The notes under the pieces are model-generated. The model had not been told where the DNA came from. It searched no databases and was given only the letters and a program-made list of their open reading frames with translations. A program made the translations under genes and the position numbers. From an uncultured Eubacterium sp. (lineage in GTDB: Bacteria > Bacillota_A > Clostridia > Lachnospirales > Lachnospiraceae): a stretch of DNA of 62,744 nucleotides. The stretch lies in assembly GCA_948468465.1 (NCBI GenBank), contig CAOKJJ010000003.1, positions 1-62,744 on the forward strand, in the 5' to 3' direction. Below, piece by piece: positions 1-7,285 of the stretch (its first letter is position 1; each line of letters opens with the position of its first letter).

Positions 1-54
1 TTTACGAAGAGCCGGATGCGGGAAAGCCGCACGTCCGGTTCCGGGAGGGGCTTG
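1..54 (+). mobile_element. Group II intron 3' remnant (domain V)
   Basis: Positions 9-41 fold as a group II intron domain V hairpin. The lower stem starts GAGCCGGA and closes with TCCGGTTC, the catalytic AGC triad lies at 10-12, a two-base AC bulge lies at 31-32, and a GAAA-type loop caps the stem near 22-26. Domain V is the most conserved part of these ribozymes and sits near the intron 3' end. No recognisable domain VI follows; the sequence runs directly into a repeat that recurs at 57598. I therefore read this as a truncated intron end. The rest, including any reverse transcriptase gene, would lie left of the window. Confidence 0.7.
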
Positions 55-89
55 CTCAAAAGTGTTTCTTTTCTGGTTCATCCAGGTTA
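55..89. repeat. 35-bp direct repeat, copy 1
   Basis: This 35-bp stretch matches 57598-57632 with a single difference (T at 74, A in the other copy). Both copies lie just 3' of a minus-strand gene. On the minus strand both could encode the same peptide end, NLDEPEKKHF followed by TGA, and the one difference is synonymous (CCA/CCT). They may be C-terminal remnants of a duplicated gene, perhaps a transposase, rather than a recombination site. Confidence 0.75.
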
Positions 90-124
90 GGTTATATCTC
101 ACGAAAAGCAATTTTAACACATGC

Positions 125-1372
125 TTAATCCGCTGAAAATCTTCTGAAAATATTTTTTGCGCGAATGGCAATGATAAGCGACACAACACCCGAAAATAAA
201 ACAACAGCATATTCAAACCCCTTACAGATTTCAAACAGGACACCATAGAATGCATTGCCCAATGGCTGTGCACACATGGAAACGGTAAGAATGACAGCAA
301 TTACCTTTCCAATTAAATTTTGTGGGGTTTCTGTTTGGATAAAGGACATCATCTGCACGGTAAAAATCGTTGAACATACCATAATGGCAAAGCAGCATAC
401 GGTTATGACAATATAATTTATGATTGCGGATGAAAACAGTATCAATGAAACACTGATAGGAAACACGCATACCGCACAAGCGATTACGAGATTGCCTGAT
501 TTATAAATGGCCAGTTTGTCTGCAAAAATGCCTGCTCCGATACCCCCTGCCAGCCCGCCTGCCGCCAATGCTCCCTCTGCAAAACCATATAGCCTGTTTG
601 CCTGTGAAGCATCTAAATTTAATACTTCTGTTACCAGATATGGAAGTGCGACAATAATCATTGCGGCAAGGAACAAATTAATTCCGCAGATTACAAGAAC
701 GGCTTTTCCGATAACAGACCTCTCCTTTCGGATAAAGTGGATACTATCTGCAAAATCGGTTCTGGCTGTCTTTAATATACCGCCGCCTGAAGTTTGTTTC
801 TGGAACGGTATTTTAATGAAAATTTCCATAACCGCCGACATAATAAAGCATACCATGCAAACCCACAATACAGGCTTTAATCCATATGCACTGTATAAAA
901 TACCTCCAAGTACAGGACCCATCAAAGACGCAAACGAGCTGATTGTATTGATAATAGAATTTGCCGCCATAAAATTATCCTGATTGGTAAGTGCAGGGAT
1001 ACTTGCCTGCACGGATGGCTGATATGCACCCGCAATGCCATACAGAAACATCAATGTAACTGTCAAAAGGAGAATGAGATTTACTTCATTCATAAGCAGA
1101 GAAAAGGCTAAGATAACTGCCGCTGTAAGAAAATCCAGTATTACCATAATATTTCTTTTATTGACCCTGTCTGCAACAATGCCGCCAACAGGTGACAGAA
1201 AAATGGCAGGAATAAAGGCACATGCCGTAACAGTTCCGTAAAGTGCGGATGAGCCTGTCAAATTTAATAAATACAGCGGCAATGCAAACCTTATTACTGC
1301 ATTGCCAAACAAAGAGATAATCTGACCGATCACAACTAACGTAAAATCCTTTGAAAATAGTTTTTGATTCAT
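125..1372 (-). CDS. MFS efflux transporter, DHA3/macrolide-efflux type
   Basis: This 415-residue membrane protein has the length and twelve-helix hydrophobic pattern of the major facilitator superfamily. The loop between helices 2 and 3 carries the typical G-x-x-A-D-R-x-x-K-R pattern (GGIVADRVNKR, about residues 63-73). The overall look is that of DHA3-type proton-driven drug or siderophore exporters such as MefA and EntS. It would act in the cytoplasmic membrane. The ATG start follows a GGAGG site at the usual distance. The neighbouring TetR regulator, on the same strand and upstream, suggests inducible efflux of a small toxic compound. The substrate cannot be told from the sequence. Confidence 0.85.
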   Translation of the reverse strand: MNQKLFSKDFTLVVIGQIISLFGNAVIRFALPLYLLNLTGSSALYGTVTACAFIPAIFLSPVGGIVADRVNKRNIMVILDFLTAAVILAFSLLMNEVNLILLLTVTLMFLYGIAGAYQPSVQASIPALTNQDNFMAANSIINTISSFASLMGPVLGGILYSAYGLKPVLWVCMVCFIMSAVMEIFIKIPFQKQTSGGGILKTARTDFADSIHFIRKERSVIGKAVLVICGINLFLAAMIIVALPYLVTEVLNLDASQANRLYGFAEGALAAGGLAGGIGAGIFADKLAIYKSGNLVIACAVCVFPISVSLILFSSAIINYIVITVCCFAIMVCSTIFTVQMMSFIQTETPQNLIGKVIAVILTVSMCAQPLGNAFYGVLFEICKGFEYAVVLFSGVVSLIIAIRAKNIFRRFSAD

Positions 1373-1417
1373 ACTTTAAACCTCCAATTCTTCTATTCCG
1401 TCCGCCAAAATTATAGG

Positions 1418-1432
1418 TACCGCACGACGGTA
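1418..1432. promoter_or_regulatory. Possible TetR operator before the MFS gene
   Basis: A TACCG/CGGTA palindrome with a 5-base spacer lies upstream of the MFS start and is followed by TATGT. The 5-base spacer matches that of the two stronger palindromes in front of the TetR gene. This suggests, weakly, that the same repressor controls the pump. Confidence 0.35.
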
Positions 1433-1536
1433 TGTATTTGATTTAAAATATATCTGCCCATTTTACAGAGCAGATACATTCCTAACAATAGAAAATTTGC
1501 AGATTGTGCTTTTTATTGTTTGTTCTATTGCCTGTT

Positions 1537-2193
1537 CTATTGCTTGTTTTTTTGATAGATAGAAGCCAGCTCCAGCAATCTTTCTAACATTTCACGATCT
1601 ATAATATCCAGGCCAAAGCCCTGCAGCATCTGTTGGAATACCATAAACTTACGGTAGGATTCTTCCTCAGAGCTGTCAAATATCATAGGATTCATCCAGA
1701 CATTTGCGGTAAGCAAAATCAGTTCTGCCAATTGCTCTGGGTAATCTGTTTGAATAGAACCGTCTGAAATGCCCTGCCTGATAATCGGTAAAATATAGTT
1801 TGGCGCTGCGTTTTCTATAGTATCATGCAAAAGACTGAAAAGAAGTTTCGGGTTATTATGAAAATCCGGAGCTACTGTAAAAATATCGTTCTGTACCGGC
1901 CTGTTGATGGATTCCCTGAAAATTGTTTTCAGCTTTTCCCTGCCGCTCAGGTCAGAACGGTCACGAATGACGGCAAGCATCTGATTAGATTCAGCGGTCA
2001 TCCTATCTGATACAGCAACTAAAATATCCTCCTTTGACTTAAAATGATGATAGATGGCGCCTTTGCTAAGACCGCCTAAATGATTTATGATATCCTGAAT
2101 GGAAGTATGCTCATAACCCTTTTCCATAAATAAGCGAAAAGCAACATCTAATATTAAATTAACAGTTTCTTCTGGATTCCTATTTCTTGCCAT
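1537..2193 (-). CDS. TetR/AcrR family transcriptional regulator
   Basis: The N-terminal 55 residues form the TetR helix-turn-helix: a first helix (ILDVAFRLFMEKGYEHTSI), then a recognition region with the family signature GAIYHHFKSKEDIL. The rest is an all-helical ligand-binding domain, and the total of 218 residues is normal. An upstream in-frame ATG at 2217 would add eight residues. I prefer 2193 because the AAGGAGGGGG ribosome site lies inside the longer version. Two matching palindromes just upstream are likely its own operators. It probably represses the adjacent MFS pump and itself until a ligand binds. Confidence 0.88.
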   Translation of the reverse strand: MARNRNPEETVNLILDVAFRLFMEKGYEHTSIQDIINHLGGLSKGAIYHHFKSKEDILVAVSDRMTAESNQMLAVIRDRSDLSGREKLKTIFRESINRPVQNDIFTVAPDFHNNPKLLFSLLHDTIENAAPNYILPIIRQGISDGSIQTDYPEQLAELILLTANVWMNPMIFDSSEEESYRKFMVFQQMLQGFGLDIIDREMLERLLELASIYQKNKQ

Positions 2194-2213
2194 GCCTCCG
2201 CACCCCCTCCTTA

Positions 2214-2230
2214 ACATACTGATGGTATGT
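2214..2230. promoter_or_regulatory. TetR operator palindrome 1
   Basis: ACATAC and GTATGT arms flank a 5-base spacer, immediately upstream of the TetR start. The palindrome recurs 27 bp further upstream with the same arms, spacing and flanking TAT, which points to a real protein-binding site. Confidence 0.65.
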
Positions 2231-2240
2231 ATCTATATTA

Positions 2241-2257
2241 ACATACTATTGGTATGT
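2241..2257. promoter_or_regulatory. TetR operator palindrome 2
   Basis: Second copy of the ACATAC-N5-GTATGT palindrome, 27 bp from the first. The pair would allow two repressor dimers to bind across the TetR promoter. Confidence 0.65.
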
Positions 2258-2399
2258 ATGTCAAGATATGTCTGAACAGTTTTTTAGCACAGTTCCTTAG
2301 AGCGTGTCTTAAAACTGCATAATATGGCAAAATAGAACTGGCAGCGAGTCTGTACAGGATATTCGCGCTGTCATGCAATTTATACATACAGGAGGATAA

Positions 2400-3026
<627 letters not shown>

Positions 3027-3036
3027 TAATGAAAAA

Positions 3037-3066
3037 AACTATCAAAAGGTGTACTTTTTGATAGTT
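3037..3066. repeat. Recombination site 1 (inverted repeat, hix-like)
   Basis: A 30-bp near-perfect palindrome centred at 3051/3052, with arms AACTATCAAAA and TTTTGATAGTT, one internal G/T mismatch and an asymmetric central dinucleotide GT. It matches the reverse complement of the site at 3212-3241 at 23 of 24 core positions. Palindromic half sites around an asymmetric two-base core are the hallmark of serine recombinase crossover sites. It could also act as the recombinase gene's terminator hairpin. Confidence 0.72.
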
Positions 3067-3225
3067 ATATGTTTCTTCCTAAATTTACCATATTATCAGC
3101 GTAGATGCAAGTTTTTTTGACGAATTTGAGCAATATAAATGCAATAATTGACTATTTTTGAAAAATTTATCAGGATGTTTGCATATAACCTACGCATTTT
3201 TGCAACAAATATTTTATCAAAAAGT
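3053..3225. promoter_or_regulatory. Putative invertible promoter segment
   Basis: This AT-rich, non-coding segment lies between two inverted hix-like sites, downstream of the recombinase and upstream of the 46-kb co-oriented block. In the orientation shown, rightward hexamers TTGACG (3117-3122) and TGCAAT (3140-3145) are 17 bp apart. On the opposite strand TCAAAA (3115-3120) and GATAAT (3092-3097) are also 17 bp apart and would read into the block after inversion. Both promoters are weak matches, so which state is on cannot be decided here. A TTGCAT...CTACGC pattern occurs near both ends in opposite orientations. Confidence 0.55.
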
Positions 3226-3241
3226 ACACTTTTTGATAAAA
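3212..3241. repeat. Recombination site 2 (inverted repeat, hix-like)
   Basis: A 30-bp palindrome centred at 3226/3227 that is perfect except for the central dinucleotide AC (GT on the other strand, as in site 1). Its half site TTATCAAAAA equals, as I recall it, the outer ten bases of the Salmonella hix half site. The opposed core dinucleotides mean that recombination would invert, not delete, the DNA between the sites. Confidence 0.72.
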
Positions 3242-3285
3242 ATACAGATTTAAAACAAAAGAAAAGAATATGAGAAGGGAGAAGT

Positions 3286-4005
3286 ATGATGACAGTACAA
3301 AGTGTAAGAAAAACAAAGTATTTTGTGGCATTGGCAGTAAGCCTGCTTGTAGTTTTGTTTTTAGGGGTTAACAAAGCGGAGGCGGCTTCCAGATTGGCGT
3401 TGTTTAATTTTGAGACGGCAAGTGATATGAAAGTCGCAAAAGGAACAAAACTTGATCTGGCAGGAGATAAAAAAGCATCTTCCTGGACATCCAGCAATTC
3501 CAAAGTGGTAAAAGTTTCGAAAAGCGGTGTCGCAACGGCAGTAAAAACAGGAAAGGCTGTTATCTCAGCGAAGATCAACGGACAAAAGGAAGAATGCCAG
3601 ATTACTGTTGTAAAAGATGTGGTAAAAGGAAGCAGTTATCTTAAAAAAGTAAATAAGACATGGGAAAATCCGGACAATGGAAAGAAGGTTGCTGTAAAGT
3701 CCGGAAATTTAAAAAAGGGTTTGGACGACTTTTTATCTTATGTAGAAAGAGAAAATGATGATGAGGTTGTCTATAAAAAATGCACGAAGATTATCGCGGT
3801 GGAAGAAGACAGTGCCGGAGCAACTGTTTATTTTGAAGCCTTGGGTGTTTTGGATGGAAAAGAACAGAAGTTTCCTTGCGTTGCCGTATTTACAAATGAT
3901 TATGAACATGAACAGTATGATTATGCGCTTATGCTTCAGCCGGTGATCTGGATTACGGATGACAATGAGCTGCTGTATGGTGCGGGCTGCTTCTGGTATG
4001 CGTAA
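3286..4005 (+). CDS. Secreted Ig-like (Big_2) protein, paralogue 1
   Basis: This 239-residue protein begins with a basic segment and a hydrophobic core, and likely cleavage after AEA near residue 33. Residues about 35-110 resemble a bacterial Ig-like group 2 domain, with the typical W-x-S-S-N-x-x-V and G-x-A-x-I phrases (SWTSSNSKVVKVS, GKAVISAKING). The C-terminal half has no family that I recognise. A close paralogue at 17919 shares both halves, including the ending LLYG-x-G-x-x-W-Y, so the pair brackets the secretion core. It is the first gene after the putative DNA switch and overlaps the kinase gene by one base (TAATG). It may be an extracellular partner of the kinase ectodomain or the secretion apparatus; that is inference. 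Confidence 0.7.
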   Translation: MMTVQSVRKTKYFVALAVSLLVVLFLGVNKAEAASRLALFNFETASDMKVAKGTKLDLAGDKKASSWTSSNSKVVKVSKSGVATAVKTGKAVISAKINGQKEECQITVVKDVVKGSSYLKKVNKTWENPDNGKKVAVKSGNLKKGLDDFLSYVERENDDEVVYKKCTKIIAVEEDSAGATVYFEALGVLDGKEQKFPCVAVFTNDYEHEQYDYALMLQPVIWITDDNELLYGAGCFWYA

Positions 4006-6005
4006 TGGCGGGCAAGATTTGTTTTTGGTGCTTTAAGTCAAAAGGAAATCAGACAGTATGTCCGCACTGCGGTTATGCGCAGGGCAGTGAGCCGGAGCAG
4101 GCATACCAGCTGGCGCCTGGAACAGTGCTGCATAAGCGGTATGTGATAGGTGTCAGCATTGGCATCGGCGGATTCGGCATTACTTATAAGGCATTTGATG
4201 CTATGCTTCGTATGATTGTGGCTGTCAAGGAATTCTATCCGGCGGGACTTGTGAACAGGGGCGACGGTGAGAAAAAAGTAGGTATTTTTTCGGGTGAAAA
4301 AAAAGCGGAATTTCAAAAACAGCTGGCGCGTTTTCTGGAAGAAGCCAGAAATATGGCTCTTTTTTCCAAGGAACAGGATATTGTTAATGTCTACGATTAT
4401 TTTGCGGAAAATCAGACCGCGTATATTATTATGGAATATGTGAATGCGCCGCTTTTGAAGGATGAACTGAAAAAGCGGCGGTTTTCGCCGCAAGAGGCAG
4501 GCGGATATATGCTGGCGATTCTTGAAGCGCTGGAGAAAGTACATAAGAATAACATTATCCATAAAGACATCAGCCCGGATAATATTTTTCTGACAGGCCC
4601 GGATACGATCAAGCTGTTTGACTTTGGGGCCGCAAGGCTTCAGGGGTCGGAACGCACCGAGGCAGTTGTTGTAAAGGCTGGCTATACACCGCCGGAACAG
4701 TATACGTCGCAGGATGTGCAGAGCCTTAGTATGGATATCTATGCGGCTGGGGCGGTATTTTATGAAATGCTCACAGGAATCAAGCCCGTGGATTCCAGAG
4801 ATCGTGTGGTAAATGATGAACTAAAGACGCTAGGTGAGTGCGGAATACGTACGGATGAATATTTGCAGAGGATTGTATTTAAAGCAATGGCGCTGGAACC
4901 GCGTCTGAGATTTCAAACTGCCGCTGAATTTAAAGAAGCTCTGATTCATCACAAAAAAGTGCTGCTGCCGCAGGAAGAACTTCGCAAACATCGAAGGATG
5001 AAACGGATTTTGGCGGCAGTACTGGCAGTGGTTTTTATTGGCGCGGGCGGTACGCTGGCGCTTGGACTGACTGTTTTTTCGGGCAGAGGGAAAATAGACG
5101 TGGCAAAACTCGAAGAGGAGGAACTTTCGGTATGGCTTTCGGTGCCGGATGCGGCATCTGGAGAGGCATTGGCTGAGACGCTTTTGGAAAGTACAGAGCG
5201 CGTATGTCCGCAGCTTACAGTGAAGGCGGAAATTGTGGACAGGGAGAGTTATGCGCAAAAGCTTGCAGGCGCCGCAGAGCAGGGGATGCTGCCGGATGTG
5301 TTCTGTACGGACGGGCTGGATCCGTCTTTTTTGGAACAGCTGCAATGCGTGGAGCTTTCTAAATTGCTGCGTACGATGGAACTGTCAGATTATCTGTATT
5401 TGGAAGATTTAAAAAAAGAGGGAGACGTGTATGCGCTTCCGACAGCTGTGCAGACAGGTATTGTATATGGCAGTCAGGCAAAAACAGAACTTTCACAATC
5501 GTCTGTTACGTTGGATACGCTGGCGCAATGGAGCGGCAGTCTGGGCTATGCGGATACGCAGGATGCGTTTGCGCGGTTTCAAAATCCGGATGACCCGGTT
5601 GCCTGGATTGTAGGCGATTTGTCAGATATGGACGCGGTAGAGGAGGTTACAGTAGAAGCGGTGCCATCTACCGATTTTTCAGCAGTGCCGCTTGTACAAG
5701 ATGAAAAGCTGATCGGAAGTATGGAGCATTGGTACGTCGTTAAAAAGAGCGAAGATGAGAACAGGCAGGATGCAGGAATGACGCTGCTGTCGCTGTTATT
5801 GAGCGAAGGCATGCAGAGCGCTGCCTATATGGACAACAGAGACGGGCTGCCGTTGAACCGGGCAGTGCTGGACAGTTACAAAGAAAATAAACTGACTACA
5901 TATTTGAATTTTCTTAAGGACTATAATCTGGAAGAAATACAGTTTTATAATGAAAACGATTTATGCAGTACAGTCAGGCAGGAGACTGAAAAACTGTTAA
6001 ATTAA
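4005..6005 (+). CDS. Receptor Ser/Thr kinase with zinc ribbon and solute-binding-like ectodomain
   Basis: The 666-residue protein starts with a zinc ribbon (Cys6, Cys9, Cys19, Cys22). An intact protein kinase domain follows: glycine loop GIGGFG 53-58, Lys75, catalytic loop HKDISPDN (Asp188, Asn193), DFG 206-208 and GYTPPEQY near 226-233. The RD arginine is lysine (HKD). A membrane helix spans about 334-358. The remaining ~300 residues would be outside the cell and look like a sugar-type ABC solute-binding protein, with phrases such as PDVFCTDG and EGDVYALPTAVQTGIVY, instead of the usual PASTA repeats. It would phosphorylate proteins read by the FHA domains encoded nearby, possibly when the ectodomain binds a ligand. 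The kinase assignment is firm and the ectodomain assignment is moderate. Confidence 0.85.
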   Translation: MAGKICFWCFKSKGNQTVCPHCGYAQGSEPEQAYQLAPGTVLHKRYVIGVSIGIGGFGITYKAFDAMLRMIVAVKEFYPAGLVNRGDGEKKVGIFSGEKKAEFQKQLARFLEEARNMALFSKEQDIVNVYDYFAENQTAYIIMEYVNAPLLKDELKKRRFSPQEAGGYMLAILEALEKVHKNNIIHKDISPDNIFLTGPDTIKLFDFGAARLQGSERTEAVVVKAGYTPPEQYTSQDVQSLSMDIYAAGAVFYEMLTGIKPVDSRDRVVNDELKTLGECGIRTDEYLQRIVFKAMALEPRLRFQTAAEFKEALIHHKKVLLPQEELRKHRRMKRILAAVLAVVFIGAGGTLALGLTVFSGRGKIDVAKLEEEELSVWLSVPDAASGEALAETLLESTERVCPQLTVKAEIVDRESYAQKLAGAAEQGMLPDVFCTDGLDPSFLEQLQCVELSKLLRTMELSDYLYLEDLKKEGDVYALPTAVQTGIVYGSQAKTELSQSSVTLDTLAQWSGSLGYADTQDAFARFQNPDDPVAWIVGDLSDMDAVEEVTVEAVPSTDFSAVPLVQDEKLIGSMEHWYVVKKSEDENRQDAGMTLLSLLLSEGMQSAAYMDNRDGLPLNRAVLDSYKENKLTTYLNFLKDYNLEEIQFYNENDLCSTVRQETEKLLN

Positions 6006-6007
6006 CG

Positions 6008-6036
6008 TAACAGTTCAAGAGTTATCTGAACTGTTA
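6008..6036. repeat. Repeated intergenic hairpin, copy 1
   Basis: Perfect 10-bp arms TAACAGTTCA and TGAACTGTTA flank a 9-base loop. The same arms and loop size recur at 42084-42112. It sits between the receptor kinase gene and the next gene, without a following T run, so it looks more like a small repeated hairpin (RNA processing site or repeat family) than a terminator. Confidence 0.7.
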
Positions 6037-6067
6037 TAAATTAACAGGAAAAAGGACGGAGAAATGA

Positions 6068-7048
6068 ATGAAATATCGGATTCATATCAGAGGATCTAAT
6101 GTAACGATCAAAGCGAAACTGGCGCTTGGTGAAAAGATCAACGAAAGAGAAGTAGATTATTTACAAAGAAATTCGGTTCCTGGATTTTTTCAAATTACAT
6201 ATGATGGAAAAAAGCAGCTGATGTATGACGCGCCAGGCTCGTTATCGTTGGAAAAATATTTAAAAGATACAAAAAGCCCGATAGAAGAAAAGACTTTTTG
6301 GAAAATAATGACGCAGATGCTGGATGTGGAAATCGCGGCGCAAAGCAGGGGATTGTATCCGGATCATATGCTGATGAAGCCGGATGCGATATTTATGGAA
6401 GAAGATACGTTAAGGATGTATTTTGTATACGAGCCGGTGACAGGGGCAAAAGATCTGTCATACAATCTGTTTGCGCTGATTCAGGATATCATATATCAGG
6501 AAATGAAAAAAAACGGCGGAAAAGGGCCGGATTATCTGATTGATTTTCAAAATTATCTGCAGCAGGGAGATTACAGGCTGGAACATGTCCGCCAGTATAT
6601 TGGACAGGCAGCAGCAGGAAGGCGGCCGGGCATTGGCAGCCAGGCAATGCGGCAGCCAGCCAGGGAAACGGATGCGGAAGATTTGGAGCAATATACAGTT
6701 ATGTTAGGCGGCGGAGGCAGCGCGGAGCCAGCTGTGCAGCCGGTAAAAAAGAATATGCAGCTGATCCGGGTGCGGACAAGAGAGCGTACGGTGTTCTCTG
6801 GTGATATTGTTAAAATAGGCAGATCCAGTCAAAATACTTACTGCATTACCGGAAATACATCTATTGGAAGGAACCATGCGGCAATCGTAAGGCGCGGGGA
6901 TGCCTGTTATTTAAAAGATATGGGTTCTGTAAACGGGACGTCGGTAAATGGAAAGCGGCTGGCGGAAAATCAGGCATGCAGGCTGCACAGCGGAGACAGG
7001 ATTCAGCTGGCTGACGAGGAATTTGTATTTGAACTTCAGTTACAGTAA
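6068..7048 (+). CDS. EssB-like pseudokinase (DUF6382 type) with FHA domain
   Basis: This 326-residue cytoplasmic protein has two parts. Residues 1-180 resemble the DUF6382 group and the pseudokinase fold of EssB/YukC. The stretch LMKPDAIFM (102-110) looks like a kinase catalytic loop that lost HRD and has Ala for the metal-binding Asn. Residues about 228-326 are a forkhead-associated domain with the phosphothreonine-binding marks GRSS (251-254), IGRNHA (266-271) and NGT (290-292). The middle (181-225) is a flexible linker with a glycine run. FHA domains bind phosphothreonine, so this is a likely target of the neighbouring kinases and would link phosphorylation to T7SS assembly. There is no clear membrane helix, unlike canonical EssB. 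Confidence 0.78.
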   Translation: MKYRIHIRGSNVTIKAKLALGEKINEREVDYLQRNSVPGFFQITYDGKKQLMYDAPGSLSLEKYLKDTKSPIEEKTFWKIMTQMLDVEIAAQSRGLYPDHMLMKPDAIFMEEDTLRMYFVYEPVTGAKDLSYNLFALIQDIIYQEMKKNGGKGPDYLIDFQNYLQQGDYRLEHVRQYIGQAAAGRRPGIGSQAMRQPARETDAEDLEQYTVMLGGGGSAEPAVQPVKKNMQLIRVRTRERTVFSGDIVKIGRSSQNTYCITGNTSIGRNHAAIVRRGDACYLKDMGSVNGTSVNGKRLAENQACRLHSGDRIQLADEEFVFELQLQ

Positions 7049-7074
7049 ACACGTACGGCAAAAGAGAGGTAGTT

Positions 7075-7278
7075 ATGAATATAGAAGATATTGCACAGCT
7101 CTTGCTGTCGCAGCAGGCAGTTTTTATTTACGAAATCATAATTTTGATTGCATTGGTTGTGACGATTATCCTGCTGTCTAAAAAGCGGAAGCTGAGAAAG
7201 CAGATTCAGACGTCTGCACAGCAAAGGCAGGTAAAAAGATCCTTGGATGACTCGCTCGTAAACCAGAGGCGGAGGTAA
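7075..7278 (+). CDS. Small single-span membrane protein of the T7SS locus
   Basis: This 67-residue protein has one membrane helix (about residues 17-34) and a strongly basic cytoplasmic tail rich in Lys, Arg and Gln. It follows a good ribosome site (AGAGAGG) and lies seven bases before essC. By size, topology and place it could stand in for the small membrane component EssA, but there is no sequence motif to prove it. Confidence 0.65.
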   Translation: MNIEDIAQLLLSQQAVFIYEIIILIALVVTIILLSKKRKLRKQIQTSAQQRQVKRSLDDSLVNQRRR

Positions 7279-7285
7279 TGGTTAG

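Noticed and set aside
3037..3066. Palindrome after the recombinase read as a plain terminator only
   Set aside because: The T run lies inside the stem, and an almost identical palindrome recurs 175 bp away, inverted and with a matching core. A dual role remains possible.
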